A DNA stretch of 64,000 nt from JANNRA01 sp031401035 (GCA_031401035.1 JANNRA010000063.1:17539-81538); one strand, 5' to 3'. Shown: positions 56,209 through 63,157, numbered from the stretch's first letter. A program made the numbers and translations. Notes: generated from the sequence alone by a model not told the origin.

Positions 56209-57012
56209 GTGTGGCGCCGAGTCGAAGATGACGCTGGGCGCTCGCTGGCGCTGCTGGCGCCGCCGGCGCGTATCGTCAGCTTGGTGCCCAGCGTCACCGA
56301 ACTCCTCTGTCACCTCGGCTTTGCGTCGCGCCTGGTCGGAGTCACCCGGTTTTGTACCGAACCGGCGTCGGACCTTGTCGGCTTGGCGCGGATTGGCGGC
56401 ACAAAGACCCCGGACTGCGACCGCATCGTCGGTCTGTCCCCCGATCTGGTGGTGGTCAACAGCGAGGAGAATCAGCGGCAGGACTTCGAGCGTCTGGTGG
56501 CGGCGGGGATCACCGTCCTCGTCAGCTTTCCGACCACCGTGGCCGCGGCGGCGATGTCAATCCGACGCTTGGGCCGGGCCCTCGACGCCGAGTCCGGCGC
56601 CGCGACACTGGCTGACGCGATAGACGACGCGATGCGCGTGCGAGTCGCGCCGCCGCTGCTGCGCGTATTCTGCCCCATCTGGCGGTCGCCGTGGATGTCC
56701 TTCAGCGGGGACACCTACTGCAGCGACATTCTCACACATGCCGGCGGGCTCAACCTCTGTGCGGCGGCGCCGTGCCGATACCCGGAAGTGGCGTTGGACG
56801 CGATCGCTGCAGCGGCGCCGGAAGTCATCTTGCTGCCAGACGAGCCGTACCCGTTTGCGGCGCGCCATTTCGATGCCCTCGCGCCGCTGCACAGGACACC
56901 GGCCTGGCGCCGCGGGCGAGTCCACCTGGTCGACGGCAAATTGCTCTCCTGGTACGGCCCACGCACGTTGGAAGGGCTCCGGGTGTTTCGCGCCCTCCTG
57001 AGCCCGCCTTGA
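56209..57012 (+). CDS. Helical-backbone metal receptor (BtuF-like) without signal peptide
   Basis: The 267-residue protein starts at the GTG at 56209. PARIVSLVPSVTELLCHLGF is the typical start of the periplasmic-binding-protein-2 domain of B12, haem and siderophore receptors, and PDLVVVNSEENQRQDFERLV, GLNLCAAAPCRYPEVAL and EVILLPDEPYPFAARHFDAL follow. The first residues WRRVEDDAGRSLALLAPP form the usual leading strand, and there is no signal peptide or lipobox, so the protein is predicted to be cytoplasmic unless another start is used. No ABC permease or ATPase gene is adjacent. The ligand is unknown. Confidence 0.8.
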   Translation: MWRRVEDDAGRSLALLAPPARIVSLVPSVTELLCHLGFASRLVGVTRFCTEPASDLVGLARIGGTKTPDCDRIVGLSPDLVVVNSEENQRQDFERLVAAGITVLVSFPTTVAAAAMSIRRLGRALDAESGAATLADAIDDAMRVRVAPPLLRVFCPIWRSPWMSFSGDTYCSDILTHAGGLNLCAAAPCRYPEVALDAIAAAAPEVILLPDEPYPFAARHFDALAPLHRTPAWRRGRVHLVDGKLLSWYGPRTLEGLRVFRALLSPP

Positions 57013-57200
57013 TCTGGCGAGCGAGAGTGGGCGACGGCGACGCCTTGCGCGGGTGCAAGAGATTGATCGAGTTGCCAGGCAAACGACGCACCGGGGTGCT
57101 GGCTGGCGCCTAGGCGCGTACCTCGCGGCAGCGGGCATGTCGCTTGCTGAGAGTAGGGCTCGTGTCGCGGTGCAAGTGTATTCAGGGAGATCACCCCGTG

Positions 57201-57932
57201 ATGGACGCTCTGCGGCGGGCTGCCCACCGCGTTGCGGGGTCGTCAGCATCGGTGGCCCTGTCGGGCGAACCGGGGGCCGGCAAGGAGCACTTCGCGCGCC
57301 ACCTGCACCATCTGGTCGATGCCGCGGCACCGTTTGTACGCATCGACTGTGCCGAGGCTTCGGATGCGCGCATCGAGTGGGGTCTCAGCGACCTCCCAGC
57401 GCTACGGTGGGGCGGCGGTACCTTGTTCCTCGATGCCCTGGATGTGCTGCCGTTGGCGTGGCAGCAGCGCCTCATCAGCCTCTTGCCGGCGGCGCAGAAC
57501 GGGCAGGGCATTGACGGCTCCTTCCGGGTCGTCGCCTCGCTGGCGACCAATCTGCGTGTCGCCGCGCGGTCCGGCGCGATCGACACCACGCTGCTGGCGC
57601 GCCTGGAAATGGTGGAGATCAGTATCCCGGCATTGCGCCAGCGGCGCGGCGATATCCCCGCGTTGGTCGAGTACTTCCTCGACGTATACGCCCGCCGCCA
57701 CAGTATCGCCCCGTGCCGCCTGGACCGATCGGGGTTGGTACTCCTGTGGCAGCACGACTGGCCTGGCAACGTCCGCGAGTTGGAAACCGTCCTCGAGCGA
57801 CTCGCAGTCCTGGGGCGGGGGCGCGTCGTCGACGTCGTCGAATTGACCGCGCTGGTATTCCCGGATCGATGGTCGTCGCCGCACCCGGTCGCCGCGTGGG
57901 CTGGTCCCTCGCTGCGACCGACACCCGGTTGA
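57201..57932 (+). CDS. Degenerate sigma-54-activator-like AAA+ protein lacking GAFTGA
   Basis: About 243 residues from the ATG at 57201; a GTG at 57162 in frame is possible. It has VALSGEPGAGKEHFARHLHH (Walker A) and GGGTLFLDALDVLPLAWQQR, where the Walker B LDE is LDA. RLEMVEISIPALRQRRGDIP and WQHDWPGNVRELETVLERLA are the usual sigma-54 interaction domain landmarks. The segment between Walker A and B is short and contains no GAFTGA loop, which contacts sigma-54. There is no HTH at the C-terminus. ATP binding is plausible, but ATP hydrolysis and sigma-54 activation are doubtful. It may be a decoy or regulatory ATPase. Confidence 0.8.
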   Translation: MDALRRAAHRVAGSSASVALSGEPGAGKEHFARHLHHLVDAAAPFVRIDCAEASDARIEWGLSDLPALRWGGGTLFLDALDVLPLAWQQRLISLLPAAQNGQGIDGSFRVVASLATNLRVAARSGAIDTTLLARLEMVEISIPALRQRRGDIPALVEYFLDVYARRHSIAPCRLDRSGLVLLWQHDWPGNVRELETVLERLAVLGRGRVVDVVELTALVFPDRWSSPHPVAAWAGPSLRPTPG

Positions 57933-57941
57933 AGCCCGGGC

Positions 57942-58286
57942 CTAGACCGCCGCGGTCAGGTAGCGCAGGAGCATCTGCACGACCGCCAGGACAATCGCCG
58001 CGAGGAACGCCGACCAGAAGCCGGCGACCAGGAAACCGGGCACCAGCTTCGACGCCAGAATCAGCACGATGGCGTTGACGACGAACAGAAAGAGACCGAA
58101 GGTCACGATGGTCAGCGGAAAGGTGACGATCTTGAGCAGGAGCCCCAAGGTCGCGCTGATGAGACCGATCACTACCGATGCGATCATCGCCGTGCCAAAG
58201 CTCTTCACGTGAAATCCGCTCACCAGATGGGCGACGATCAACAGGCTCAAGGCACTCAGAATCCAGGTCAGCAATAGATGCATCAT
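57942..58286 (-). CDS. PF04020-type small membrane protein (phage holin 4_2 family name)
   Basis: The 114-residue protein has four TM helices: LLTWILSALSLLIVAHLV, FGTAMIASVVIGLISATLGL, PLTIVTFGLFLFVVNAIVLI and FWSAFLAAIVLAVVQMLLRY. GFHVKSFGTA and KIVTFPLTIVTFGLFLFVVN are hallmarks of the widespread PF04020 family, annotated as phage holin though most members are ordinary chromosomal membrane proteins of unknown role. It converges with the degenerate AAA+ gene. The length is standard. Confidence 0.9.
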   Translation of the reverse strand: MMHLLLTWILSALSLLIVAHLVSGFHVKSFGTAMIASVVIGLISATLGLLLKIVTFPLTIVTFGLFLFVVNAIVLILASKLVPGFLVAGFWSAFLAAIVLAVVQMLLRYLTAAV

Positions 58287-58454
58287 CAGGTAGGTATCGC
58301 GTCCTCTCCGCGGCGTCGGCCGCAGGCGTGTGCAACGCCCGTGTAGCGCTGCGTGGATGACGCGACAAGCGGACGGACAGGTTCAGGAGGGAACCGGCTA
58401 CGGATGGTGCGCGGCGAGGTGCGTGCGCGGGTATGCGCCGCAGGGGCGATTCCC

Positions 58455-58484
58455 TTGGACTAAGCCGCGGCGGTCGAGTAGCCA
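58455..58484 (+). promoter_or_regulatory. Possible promoter of the hemolysin III gene
   Basis: TTGGAC at 58455-58460 and TAGCCA at 58479-58484 with an 18-nt spacer, 11 nt before the ATG at 58495. The 208-bp gap before this gene holds nothing else recognisable. Confidence 0.4.
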
Positions 58485-58494
58485 GTGAAACTAG

Positions 58495-59166
58495 ATGTCG
58501 CATGCGCCTGTAAGGCTGACTCTGGGGCGGATGCAGAATCCGGTGCGCGGACTCCTGCATGGAAGTGCTGCCTTCGCATCGGTGATCGGCAGCGTGGTGC
58601 TCTGGAGGCATGGTGCGCCGGCACACCAGTACGCCCTGTTGGTCTTCACGGTCGGCATGGTCGGGCTGTACACGGTCAGCAGCCTCTATCACTCGGTCCC
58701 CTGGCCCGCGGTGTGGAAGGCGCGCATGCAGCGTGCCGACCACGCCATGATCTACGTGCTCATCGCAGCCACCTACACGCCGATCACCTGGATCGTCTTA
58801 GACGGTTGGTTGCGCGTCGTGGTGCTGTGCGTGGCCTGGGGCATCGCCGTGTGCGGCGTCCTGCAGAAAGTCCTGCTACCGCACATCGGTGAGTCCTTCG
58901 CGATCGCCATGACCACCATACAAGGGTGGTTGGCACTGCCCCTGTTCGTCCCGCTGGCGCGCCGATTGCCGTGGCCGGCCCTGCTGCTGATGGGACTCGG
59001 CGGTGTCGTGTACACCATCGGCATGGTGTTCCTCGTCACCGAACGGCCGCGCCTGTGGCCGCGTGTGTTCTCCTACCATGAGGCGTTCCACGTCTGCGTC
59101 GTCGCTGGCAGCGCCGCCCACTACGCGATGATCTTCACTTACGTCGCGCGCTTCGGGGCGGCCTGA
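58495..59166 (+). CDS. Hemolysin III / PAQR family membrane protein
   Basis: The 223-residue protein has seven hydrophobic segments and the PAQR metal ligands: SSLYHSVPW after TM2, RADHAMIYVLIAATYTPI, and FSYHEAFHVCVVAGSAAHYA (the HxxxH pair). Bacterial members (TrhA/YqfA) are linked to membrane homeostasis, while the haemolysin name is historical. The acidic residue usually following the first His region is kept in the ADH motif. It ends 77 bp before the tRNA-Arg fragment that bounds the right-hand element. Confidence 0.92.
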   Translation: MSHAPVRLTLGRMQNPVRGLLHGSAAFASVIGSVVLWRHGAPAHQYALLVFTVGMVGLYTVSSLYHSVPWPAVWKARMQRADHAMIYVLIAATYTPITWIVLDGWLRVVVLCVAWGIAVCGVLQKVLLPHIGESFAIAMTTIQGWLALPLFVPLARRLPWPALLLMGLGGVVYTIGMVFLVTERPRLWPRVFSYHEAFHVCVVAGSAAHYAMIFTYVARFGAA

Positions 59167-59243
59167 CAGGTAGCCCGATCGGGGCCGAAGGCGAGGCAAC
59201 CGCCTCCTGGCAGCGAGCGGTCTCGGCGGCGCTTTAAGAACAG

Positions 59244-59285
59244 TGCCCCCGGCGCGATTCGAACGCACGACCCCAGGATTAGGAA
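59244..59285 (-). other. Attachment-site fragment: 3' half of tRNA-Arg(CCT)
   Basis: Reading the minus strand, the sequence starts in an anticodon loop (TTCCTAA) and has the 3' anticodon-stem strand, variable loop, T arm (T loop TTCGAAT) and acceptor strand CGGGGGC with discriminator A. The 5' half is absent: the bases just before TTCCTAA cannot pair with TCCTG. This is the sort of 42-nt scar left at the distal end of an element integrated in a tRNA gene. The intact tRNA-Arg should lie at the other end, beyond 64000. Confidence 0.8.
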
Positions 59286-59590
59286 GTACGTTCGGCGCGT
59301 GCGTCGCTGCACCGTGCAGCCGTCACCGCACGCTGCGCCTACGGTTTCCGGCATCGGTCGCCGCACCGTCACGGTGCAAACGCAGCGTGATGGAAACAAA
59401 TGGAAACAGCGGATCCGCGAGGACCCGACCTTCCAGGCCGCGCCCGAGCGCATCGAGCGGCGCTTGGAGTAGCCGGGCGAACTAGCTACCAACCAGACAG
59501 CATCCGGCGGCTAGGCTCTGCAGGCCGAAGAGCGGGACCCGTCCCCGCCTGCCGCCGGTTTTCTTCGAGACGGAGATCGGGACGGCGATC
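59286..59590. other. Left-end region of the integrated element with palindromes
   Basis: No gene is seen. Two 15-bp palindromes with 7-bp arms and a 1-nt centre are present: GCTGCAC-C-GTGCAGC at 59306-59320 and GCACCGT-C-ACGGTGC at 59363-59377. The second shares GCACCGT with the core of the first. They are followed by the ATGGAAAC repeat. This arrangement suits protein-binding sites for integration, excision or control of the activator gene. Confidence 0.5.
59390..59407 (+). repeat. Left copy of long-range inverted repeat (two ATGGAAAC boxes)
   Basis: ATGGAAACAAATGGAAAC contains the octamer ATGGAAAC twice, 2 nt apart. The reverse complement occurs at 63526-63543 with one base different (17 of 18). 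Confidence 0.75.
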
Positions 59591-60733
59591 ATGGAAGCAA
59601 CGATCATCGGCCGCGGCCTCGATGGCTGCGTCGACAGACTCGAACGCCTGGCGACGCGCAAATTGCCGGCGCTCATCCTCGGCGACACGGGGACTGGTAA
59701 GGAACTGCTCGCGCGCCGGTACGTGCAGACCTGGCAGGCCGCGCACGGCCGCGAGCGGGTGATGACGCTCAACTGCGTCGGGTTCACCGACGAGCTGCTG
59801 CGCAGTGAGTTGTTCGGCTACGTGAAGGGTGCGTTCACTGACGCGAAGCAGGACAAGCAGGGCCTCGTCGAGACCCATGACCTCATCTGCCTCGACGAAC
59901 TCGGCGACGCGGGCGAGCGGTTCCAGGCGGCGCTGCTCCGCGTCGTCGAATCGGGCGAGTTTCTCCCGGTCGGTGCGACGAAGACCAAAATGACCCAGGC
60001 GCGGTTCATCGCGTCCACCAACCGCAGCCGTGGCATCCGGCGCGACTTGGCCGAGCGGTTCCACGCCGTCTATGTCCCGTCCCTGGCCGAGCGCGGCGAG
60101 GACATCGTCGCTATCGCCATGGAGAGGTGCGAGCGCTTCGACATCAAGGAGACCACCGACCGATTCGCCACCTTCGCCGCGGCCTACATCTGGCCCGGCA
60201 ACGTCCGCGAACTGCTGCGCGTCCTCGAGGACGCATCGTTGACGGACGTGCTTGATGTCCCGACCGTGCCGGAGTCGGCGTTGACACCGGCGCTCCTACG
60301 CGCCGCGCCGCGCATCCCACGCGCAAAGGCGCGCCGGATCACGGTCAAGGAGTTCGCCGAGCTGTTCACCGCGACGCATTCCGACGAGTGGGCGCGGCAA
60401 GAAGCGCAATACCTGGCGAGCATCGAGGAGAACTACTCCGACGCCGCGCAGCCGCGCCGGATCGCCGACATCCTCGAGCGGATGCACCGGGGGACTTTCC
60501 GGCCACCGGCGACCGCTGGGTTTCTGCGGCAACACCGCGCGACGCCGCATCTGGCAGCGGCGCGCCCCAACCCCGAGCGCGACGAGCTTGTGGCGTTGCT
60601 GACTCAGCACGGATCACAGTCGAAGGTGGCCGAGGTCATCGGGTGCACGCGCGAGGCAGTGCGCACGAAGATGAAGCGCCTCAAAATTACCTCAAGCGAC
60701 TACGTGACCCGACGCAGTACCGCTGCCGGGTGA
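59591..60733 (+). CDS. Sigma-54 enhancer-binding protein without sensory domain
   Basis: The 380-residue protein starts directly with the AAA+ domain: ALILGDTGTGKELLARRYVQ (Walker A, Lys37), SELFGYVKGAFTDA (residues 72-85), then ICLDELGD (Walker B, Asp102-Glu103), FIASTNRSRGIRRDLAERF (sensor I and arginine finger) and IWPGNVRELLRVLEDASL. The sigma-54-contact loop reads GAFTDA where GAFTGA is usual. A Fis-type HTH is at the C-terminus (QSKVAEVIGCTREAVRTKMK), joined by a 110-residue linker. The lack of a regulatory domain resembles PspF and implies control by expression level or by an antiactivator. It is the first gene of the element, and a -24/-12 site lies just downstream. Confidence 0.9.
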   Translation: MEATIIGRGLDGCVDRLERLATRKLPALILGDTGTGKELLARRYVQTWQAAHGRERVMTLNCVGFTDELLRSELFGYVKGAFTDAKQDKQGLVETHDLICLDELGDAGERFQAALLRVVESGEFLPVGATKTKMTQARFIASTNRSRGIRRDLAERFHAVYVPSLAERGEDIVAIAMERCERFDIKETTDRFATFAAAYIWPGNVRELLRVLEDASLTDVLDVPTVPESALTPALLRAAPRIPRAKARRITVKEFAELFTATHSDEWARQEAQYLASIEENYSDAAQPRRIADILERMHRGTFRPPATAGFLRQHRATPHLAAARPNPERDELVALLTQHGSQSKVAEVIGCTREAVRTKMKRLKITSSDYVTRRSTAAG

Positions 60734-60740
60734 CCGATAG

Positions 60741-60753
60741 GCCCTATTAGGGC
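60741..60753. repeat. Palindrome GCCCTA-T-TAGGGC after the activator gene
   Basis: It has 6-bp arms with a single central T, 8 bp after the activator stop codon. It may be part of an upstream activator sequence or a weak terminator. Confidence 0.35.
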
Positions 60754-60767
60754 ACACGTAGGGGGGG

Positions 60768-60814
60768 CGAGCGGCGCTCGTTCGGGGCTCGGGTAGCGAA
60801 CCGCACGAGCGCCG
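60768..60814. promoter_or_regulatory. Inverted-repeat cluster, candidate enhancer site
   Basis: CGAGCG-G-CGCTCG at 60768-60780 is a 13-bp palindrome. CGGCGCTCGT at 60772-60781 is repeated inverted and perfect as ACGAGCGCCG at 60805-60814. The CGAGCG half-site thus occurs three times within 47 bp, just upstream of a -24/-12 promoter. This suits dimer binding by the neighbouring Fis-type HTH activator, though the distance to the promoter is short. Confidence 0.45.
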
Positions 60815-60818
60815 ATGT

Positions 60819-60833
60819 TGGCACGCGCCGTGC
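60819..60833 (+). promoter_or_regulatory. Sigma-54 -24/-12 promoter
   Basis: TGGCACGCGCCGTGC matches the sigma-54 consensus TGGCACG-N4-TTGC with exact spacing (GG at 60820-60821, GC at 60832-60833, 10 nt between) and one mismatch (GTGC for TTGC). It is 86 bp after the stop of the sigma-54 activator gene and immediately before the replication genes. Predicted transcription starts near 60845, only about 5 nt before the first ATG. Confidence 0.6.
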
Positions 60834-60849
60834 GTTGCGAGGTGTGCAT

Positions 60850-61056
60850 ATGGCCACCGTCGCAACCGCAACGCTCTATCTCGCCGCCGACGCTGCGCGC
60901 GAAATCGGATGCACTCCGGCATGGGTGCGCCTCGAGACCGCCCGAGGCCGGCTCCGCGTCGCCGCACTGTCGCCGCGCGGCGTCCACCTGTACGCCCTCG
61001 ACGACATCGCCGCGTATCTCGCCGACCGTGAGACCCGCCGGAGTCGGCGCGCATGA
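60850..61056 (+). CDS. Small HTH (excisionase/MerR-like) protein
   Basis: The 68-residue protein has LYLAADAAREIGCTPAWVRL, which reads as a helix-turn-helix, followed by a wing (RGRLRVAALSPRGVHLYALD) and DIAAYLADRE, the layout of excisionase and MerR-type DNA-binding folds. It starts at the ATG at 60850 with GAGGTG upstream. It is the first gene behind the sigma-54 promoter and overlaps the primase gene by 4 bp (ATGA). It is likely a recombination directionality factor or a regulator of the replication genes. Confidence 0.75.
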   Translation: MATVATATLYLAADAAREIGCTPAWVRLETARGRLRVAALSPRGVHLYALDDIAAYLADRETRRSRRA

Positions 61057-61589
61057 GTCGGCTCGCGCTGCACCCGTCGCCGTCGCCGACCAACGTCCGC
61101 GGCGTGCCCGGCACGGCGTTCGACGCTGACATCATCGCCGGCCTCGGCCTGCCGCCGCATTTTGTGTGCTGGCGCTACCTGTGGCGCCCCGACAAAGCAA
61201 AGCCCGACAAAGTGCCGACCCAGCCGCGCACCGGAACGAACGCGAGCAGCGTCGATCCGACGCACTGGTCAGACCTCAACACCGCGTTGCGACGGGCCGA
61301 GCGCGAGGGGTGGGGCATCGGCTTCGTCTTCCACCAGACGCTGAACGAGTATGCCGGCATTGACCTCGACGCGTGCCGCGATCCGCACACGGGCATCATC
61401 GTGCCGTGGGCCGCGTCGATCGTCGCGGCGGCGAACAGCTACACGGAAGTTTCGCCATCGGGCTGCGGCGTGAAGATCCTCGTTCGAGGTAAACCCCGAC
61501 ACAACGGGCGCAAAGCTGGCGCTGGCGGCACCGCCGTCGAGGTCTACGGACACGCGCGTTATTTCTGCCTGACTGGGTGGTCGCTGTGA
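61053..61589 (+). CDS. Primase-polymerase N-terminal part (NrS-1-like AEP domain)
   Basis: The 178-residue protein contains FVCWRYLWRPDKAKPDKVPT with the basic PDK.PTQPRTG segment, WGIGFVFHQTLNEYAGIDLD (motif I with D-x-D), YTEVSPSGCGVKILVRGKP (motif II S-P-S-G-x-G) and AVEVYGHARYFCLTG (motif III). This order is that of the archaeo-eukaryotic primase-polymerase domain of phage NrS-1 polymerase relatives. The protein stops right after motif III, whereas homologues continue into a helical domain that is encoded here by the next gene in the -1 frame. It is expected to prime or copy the element's DNA. Confidence 0.75.
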   Translation: MSRLALHPSPSPTNVRGVPGTAFDADIIAGLGLPPHFVCWRYLWRPDKAKPDKVPTQPRTGTNASSVDPTHWSDLNTALRRAEREGWGIGFVFHQTLNEYAGIDLDACRDPHTGIIVPWAASIVAAANSYTEVSPSGCGVKILVRGKPRHNGRKAGAGGTAVEVYGHARYFCLTGWSL

Positions 61590-61954
61590 CGATTCGCGAC
61601 GGGCAGAAGATGCTCGACGCGTTGTGCGACCGACTGTGGCCGGTTCAGGCAGCACCGGAACCACGCGCGTGCGTCGCGGTGTCGGACTCCGATGCCGTGA
61701 TCATCAAGCGCGCGTCGCAGGCGAAGAACGGCACACTGTTTCGCGCGCTGTGGGCCGGGGACTGGCGCAGCCGATACGGCTCGCAATCGGAAGCTGACCT
61801 CGCCCTGTGCGCGCTCCTGGCCTTCTGGGCCGGCGGCGATGCGGCGCGAGTCGACGCGCTCTTTCGCTCGAGCGGACTCATGCGCGCCAAGTGGGATCGC
61901 GACGACTATCGGCGCTGGACGCTCGAGCGCGCGACGACCGGGGGCCGGGCATGA
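61586..61954 (+). CDS. Primase-polymerase C-terminal part (helical domain)
   Basis: The 122-residue protein begins at a GTG overlapping the previous stop (GTGA). TIRDGQKMLDALCDRLWP corresponds to the segment following motif III in NrS-1-type polymerases. The later part SEADLALCALLAFWAGGDAA, then VDALFRSSGLMRAKWDR and YRRWTLERA, is the helix-bundle domain of that family. It lies in the -1 frame relative to the upstream gene. A natural split, programmed frameshifting, or a frameshift mutation are all possible. It overlaps the ATPase gene by 4 bp (ATGA). Confidence 0.72.
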   Translation: MTIRDGQKMLDALCDRLWPVQAAPEPRACVAVSDSDAVIIKRASQAKNGTLFRALWAGDWRSRYGSQSEADLALCALLAFWAGGDAARVDALFRSSGLMRAKWDRDDYRRWTLERATTGGRA

Positions 61955-63015
61955 GCGGCGGCGACTTCCACAGTGACGCCCGCGAGGACGACGTGCCGCC
62001 GTTCGACGTGCCGCCGGGCACGGAGGCGAACGGGCACGACGCCCGCCAGGCTCAACAATTCCCAATCTACACCGCCAAGCAGGTGCGGACGCTGCCACCG
62101 GTGCCGTTTCGCGTGCAGGGTCTTGCGCTACCGATGCGCGGCCTCGCGAACCTTCCCGGCCCCAGCGGGTCGGGCAAGGGCTTGATCACGACGGACTTGG
62201 GTTTCTCCCTCGCCCGCGGCACGCCATTTCGGGGCGAGCTCGCGGTCGAGCAGTGCGCCGTCGCCTTCATCGTCGCCGAGGGATGGAGCGGCGTGCCGGG
62301 CCGGCAGCGCGCCGTCGAGACGCACCACCAGATTCCCGACGACGAGGACGTTCCGGTCTACTACTTCGCCGCCGCGCCGCAGCTCGACGACCCGATGGTG
62401 GCGGATCAGGTCGCGACGGCGCTGCGGCAACTCGACCCCCGCCCGCGGGTGCTCTTCGTTGATACATACCGCGCGACCAATGGCGGCGACGAGAACGACA
62501 GCAGCGACGCAGCCCGATACATCCGTAGCCTGCAGATGCTGGCCGAGGTGATCGATGGCCTGGTGATCACCATCGCCCACGTCCCCTGGAACGCCGAGCG
62601 AGAACGCGGCTCCACCGCCTTTCGCGCCGCTATGGATTGGGTCGCCCTCATCCAGAAGGAGGACGACGTCGTTTCCATGTCGTGCCTGAAGGCGAAGGAT
62701 GGTCCCGAGTTCAAGCCACTGCGATGGCGCATCGAGGCATGGGCGGACTCTGCCACCGTCGTCCCGGTCGGTGACCGTGACCGCACACAGCCGCGGTGTT
62801 GGGAGGATATCCCCGGCAGCGCCCAAAAGATCCTGACCACGCTGGGGCGTGACTTCGGCGACGACGGCGCTACGACCAGCCAACTGCAGAAGGCATCAGG
62901 AGTGCCGGACTCGAGCTTCTTCCGCACCATAAAGAACGTGAGGGAGTGGGATCTCACCGAGAAGAAGGGACATCGACACCTCCTCACGGGTGCGGGGCGA
63001 GGCATACTCCCATGA
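61951..63015 (+). CDS. RepA-like AAA ATPase / replicative helicase loader or helicase
   Basis: The 354-residue protein has an acidic N-terminus and then the RecA-like ATPase core: LANLPGPSGSGKGLITTDLG (Walker A), CAVAFIVAEGWSGVPGRQRA (second strand with Glu), PRVLFVDTYRATNGGDENDS (Walker B) and VITIAHVPWNAERERGSTAF (motif with His and Arg). This is the AAA_25/RepA hexameric helicase type found with primases in plasmids and phages. The last 75 residues (TLGRDFGDDGATTSQLQKAS, then a winged-helix-like end) may bind DNA. The last two codons and the stop overlap the first copy of the ACTCCCA repeats. Confidence 0.85.
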   Translation: MSGGDFHSDAREDDVPPFDVPPGTEANGHDARQAQQFPIYTAKQVRTLPPVPFRVQGLALPMRGLANLPGPSGSGKGLITTDLGFSLARGTPFRGELAVEQCAVAFIVAEGWSGVPGRQRAVETHHQIPDDEDVPVYYFAAAPQLDDPMVADQVATALRQLDPRPRVLFVDTYRATNGGDENDSSDAARYIRSLQMLAEVIDGLVITIAHVPWNAERERGSTAFRAAMDWVALIQKEDDVVSMSCLKAKDGPEFKPLRWRIEAWADSATVVPVGDRDRTQPRCWEDIPGSAQKILTTLGRDFGDDGATTSQLQKASGVPDSSFFRTIKNVREWDLTEKKGHRHLLTGAGRGILP

Positions 63016-63082
63016 GACTCCCACGGCAGGTTCGGTGGAACTACTCCCAACTCCCAATCCCCTTAGGGATGGGAGTGGGAGT
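63006..63082. repeat. Iteron-like cluster of six ACTCCCA 7-mers (candidate origin)
   Basis: Direct copies start at 63006, 63017, 63043 and 63050. Inverted copies (TGGGAGT) start at 63070 and 63076 and share one base. The outer parts fold into a hairpin (GGAACT...AGTTCC, 63037-63085). The cluster begins at the end of the helicase gene and lies before a second HTH gene, as plasmid iterons often do. The remaining 75 bp to 63157 hold nothing recognisable. Confidence 0.65.
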
Positions 63083-63157
63083 TCCGCGGTCAGGGGACGG
63101 TCCGGCGCTCACCCCCATTTTGCGCGGCAATGCTTCGCACGCCCGCCGAGGTGCCGC

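Noticed and set aside
57942..58286. Evidence of a prophage from the holin-named gene
   Set aside because: PF04020 proteins are common in chromosomes without phage genes, and this one lies outside the tRNA-bounded element.
59244..59330. A complete tRNA-Arg gene at the element boundary
   Set aside because: No 5' half can be folded. The bases upstream of the anticodon loop do not pair with the anticodon stem, so only an attachment-site fragment is present.
63006..63085. CRISPR-like repeat array
   Set aside because: The repeats are 7 bp, unevenly spaced and in both orientations, with no spacers of constant length and no cas genes.
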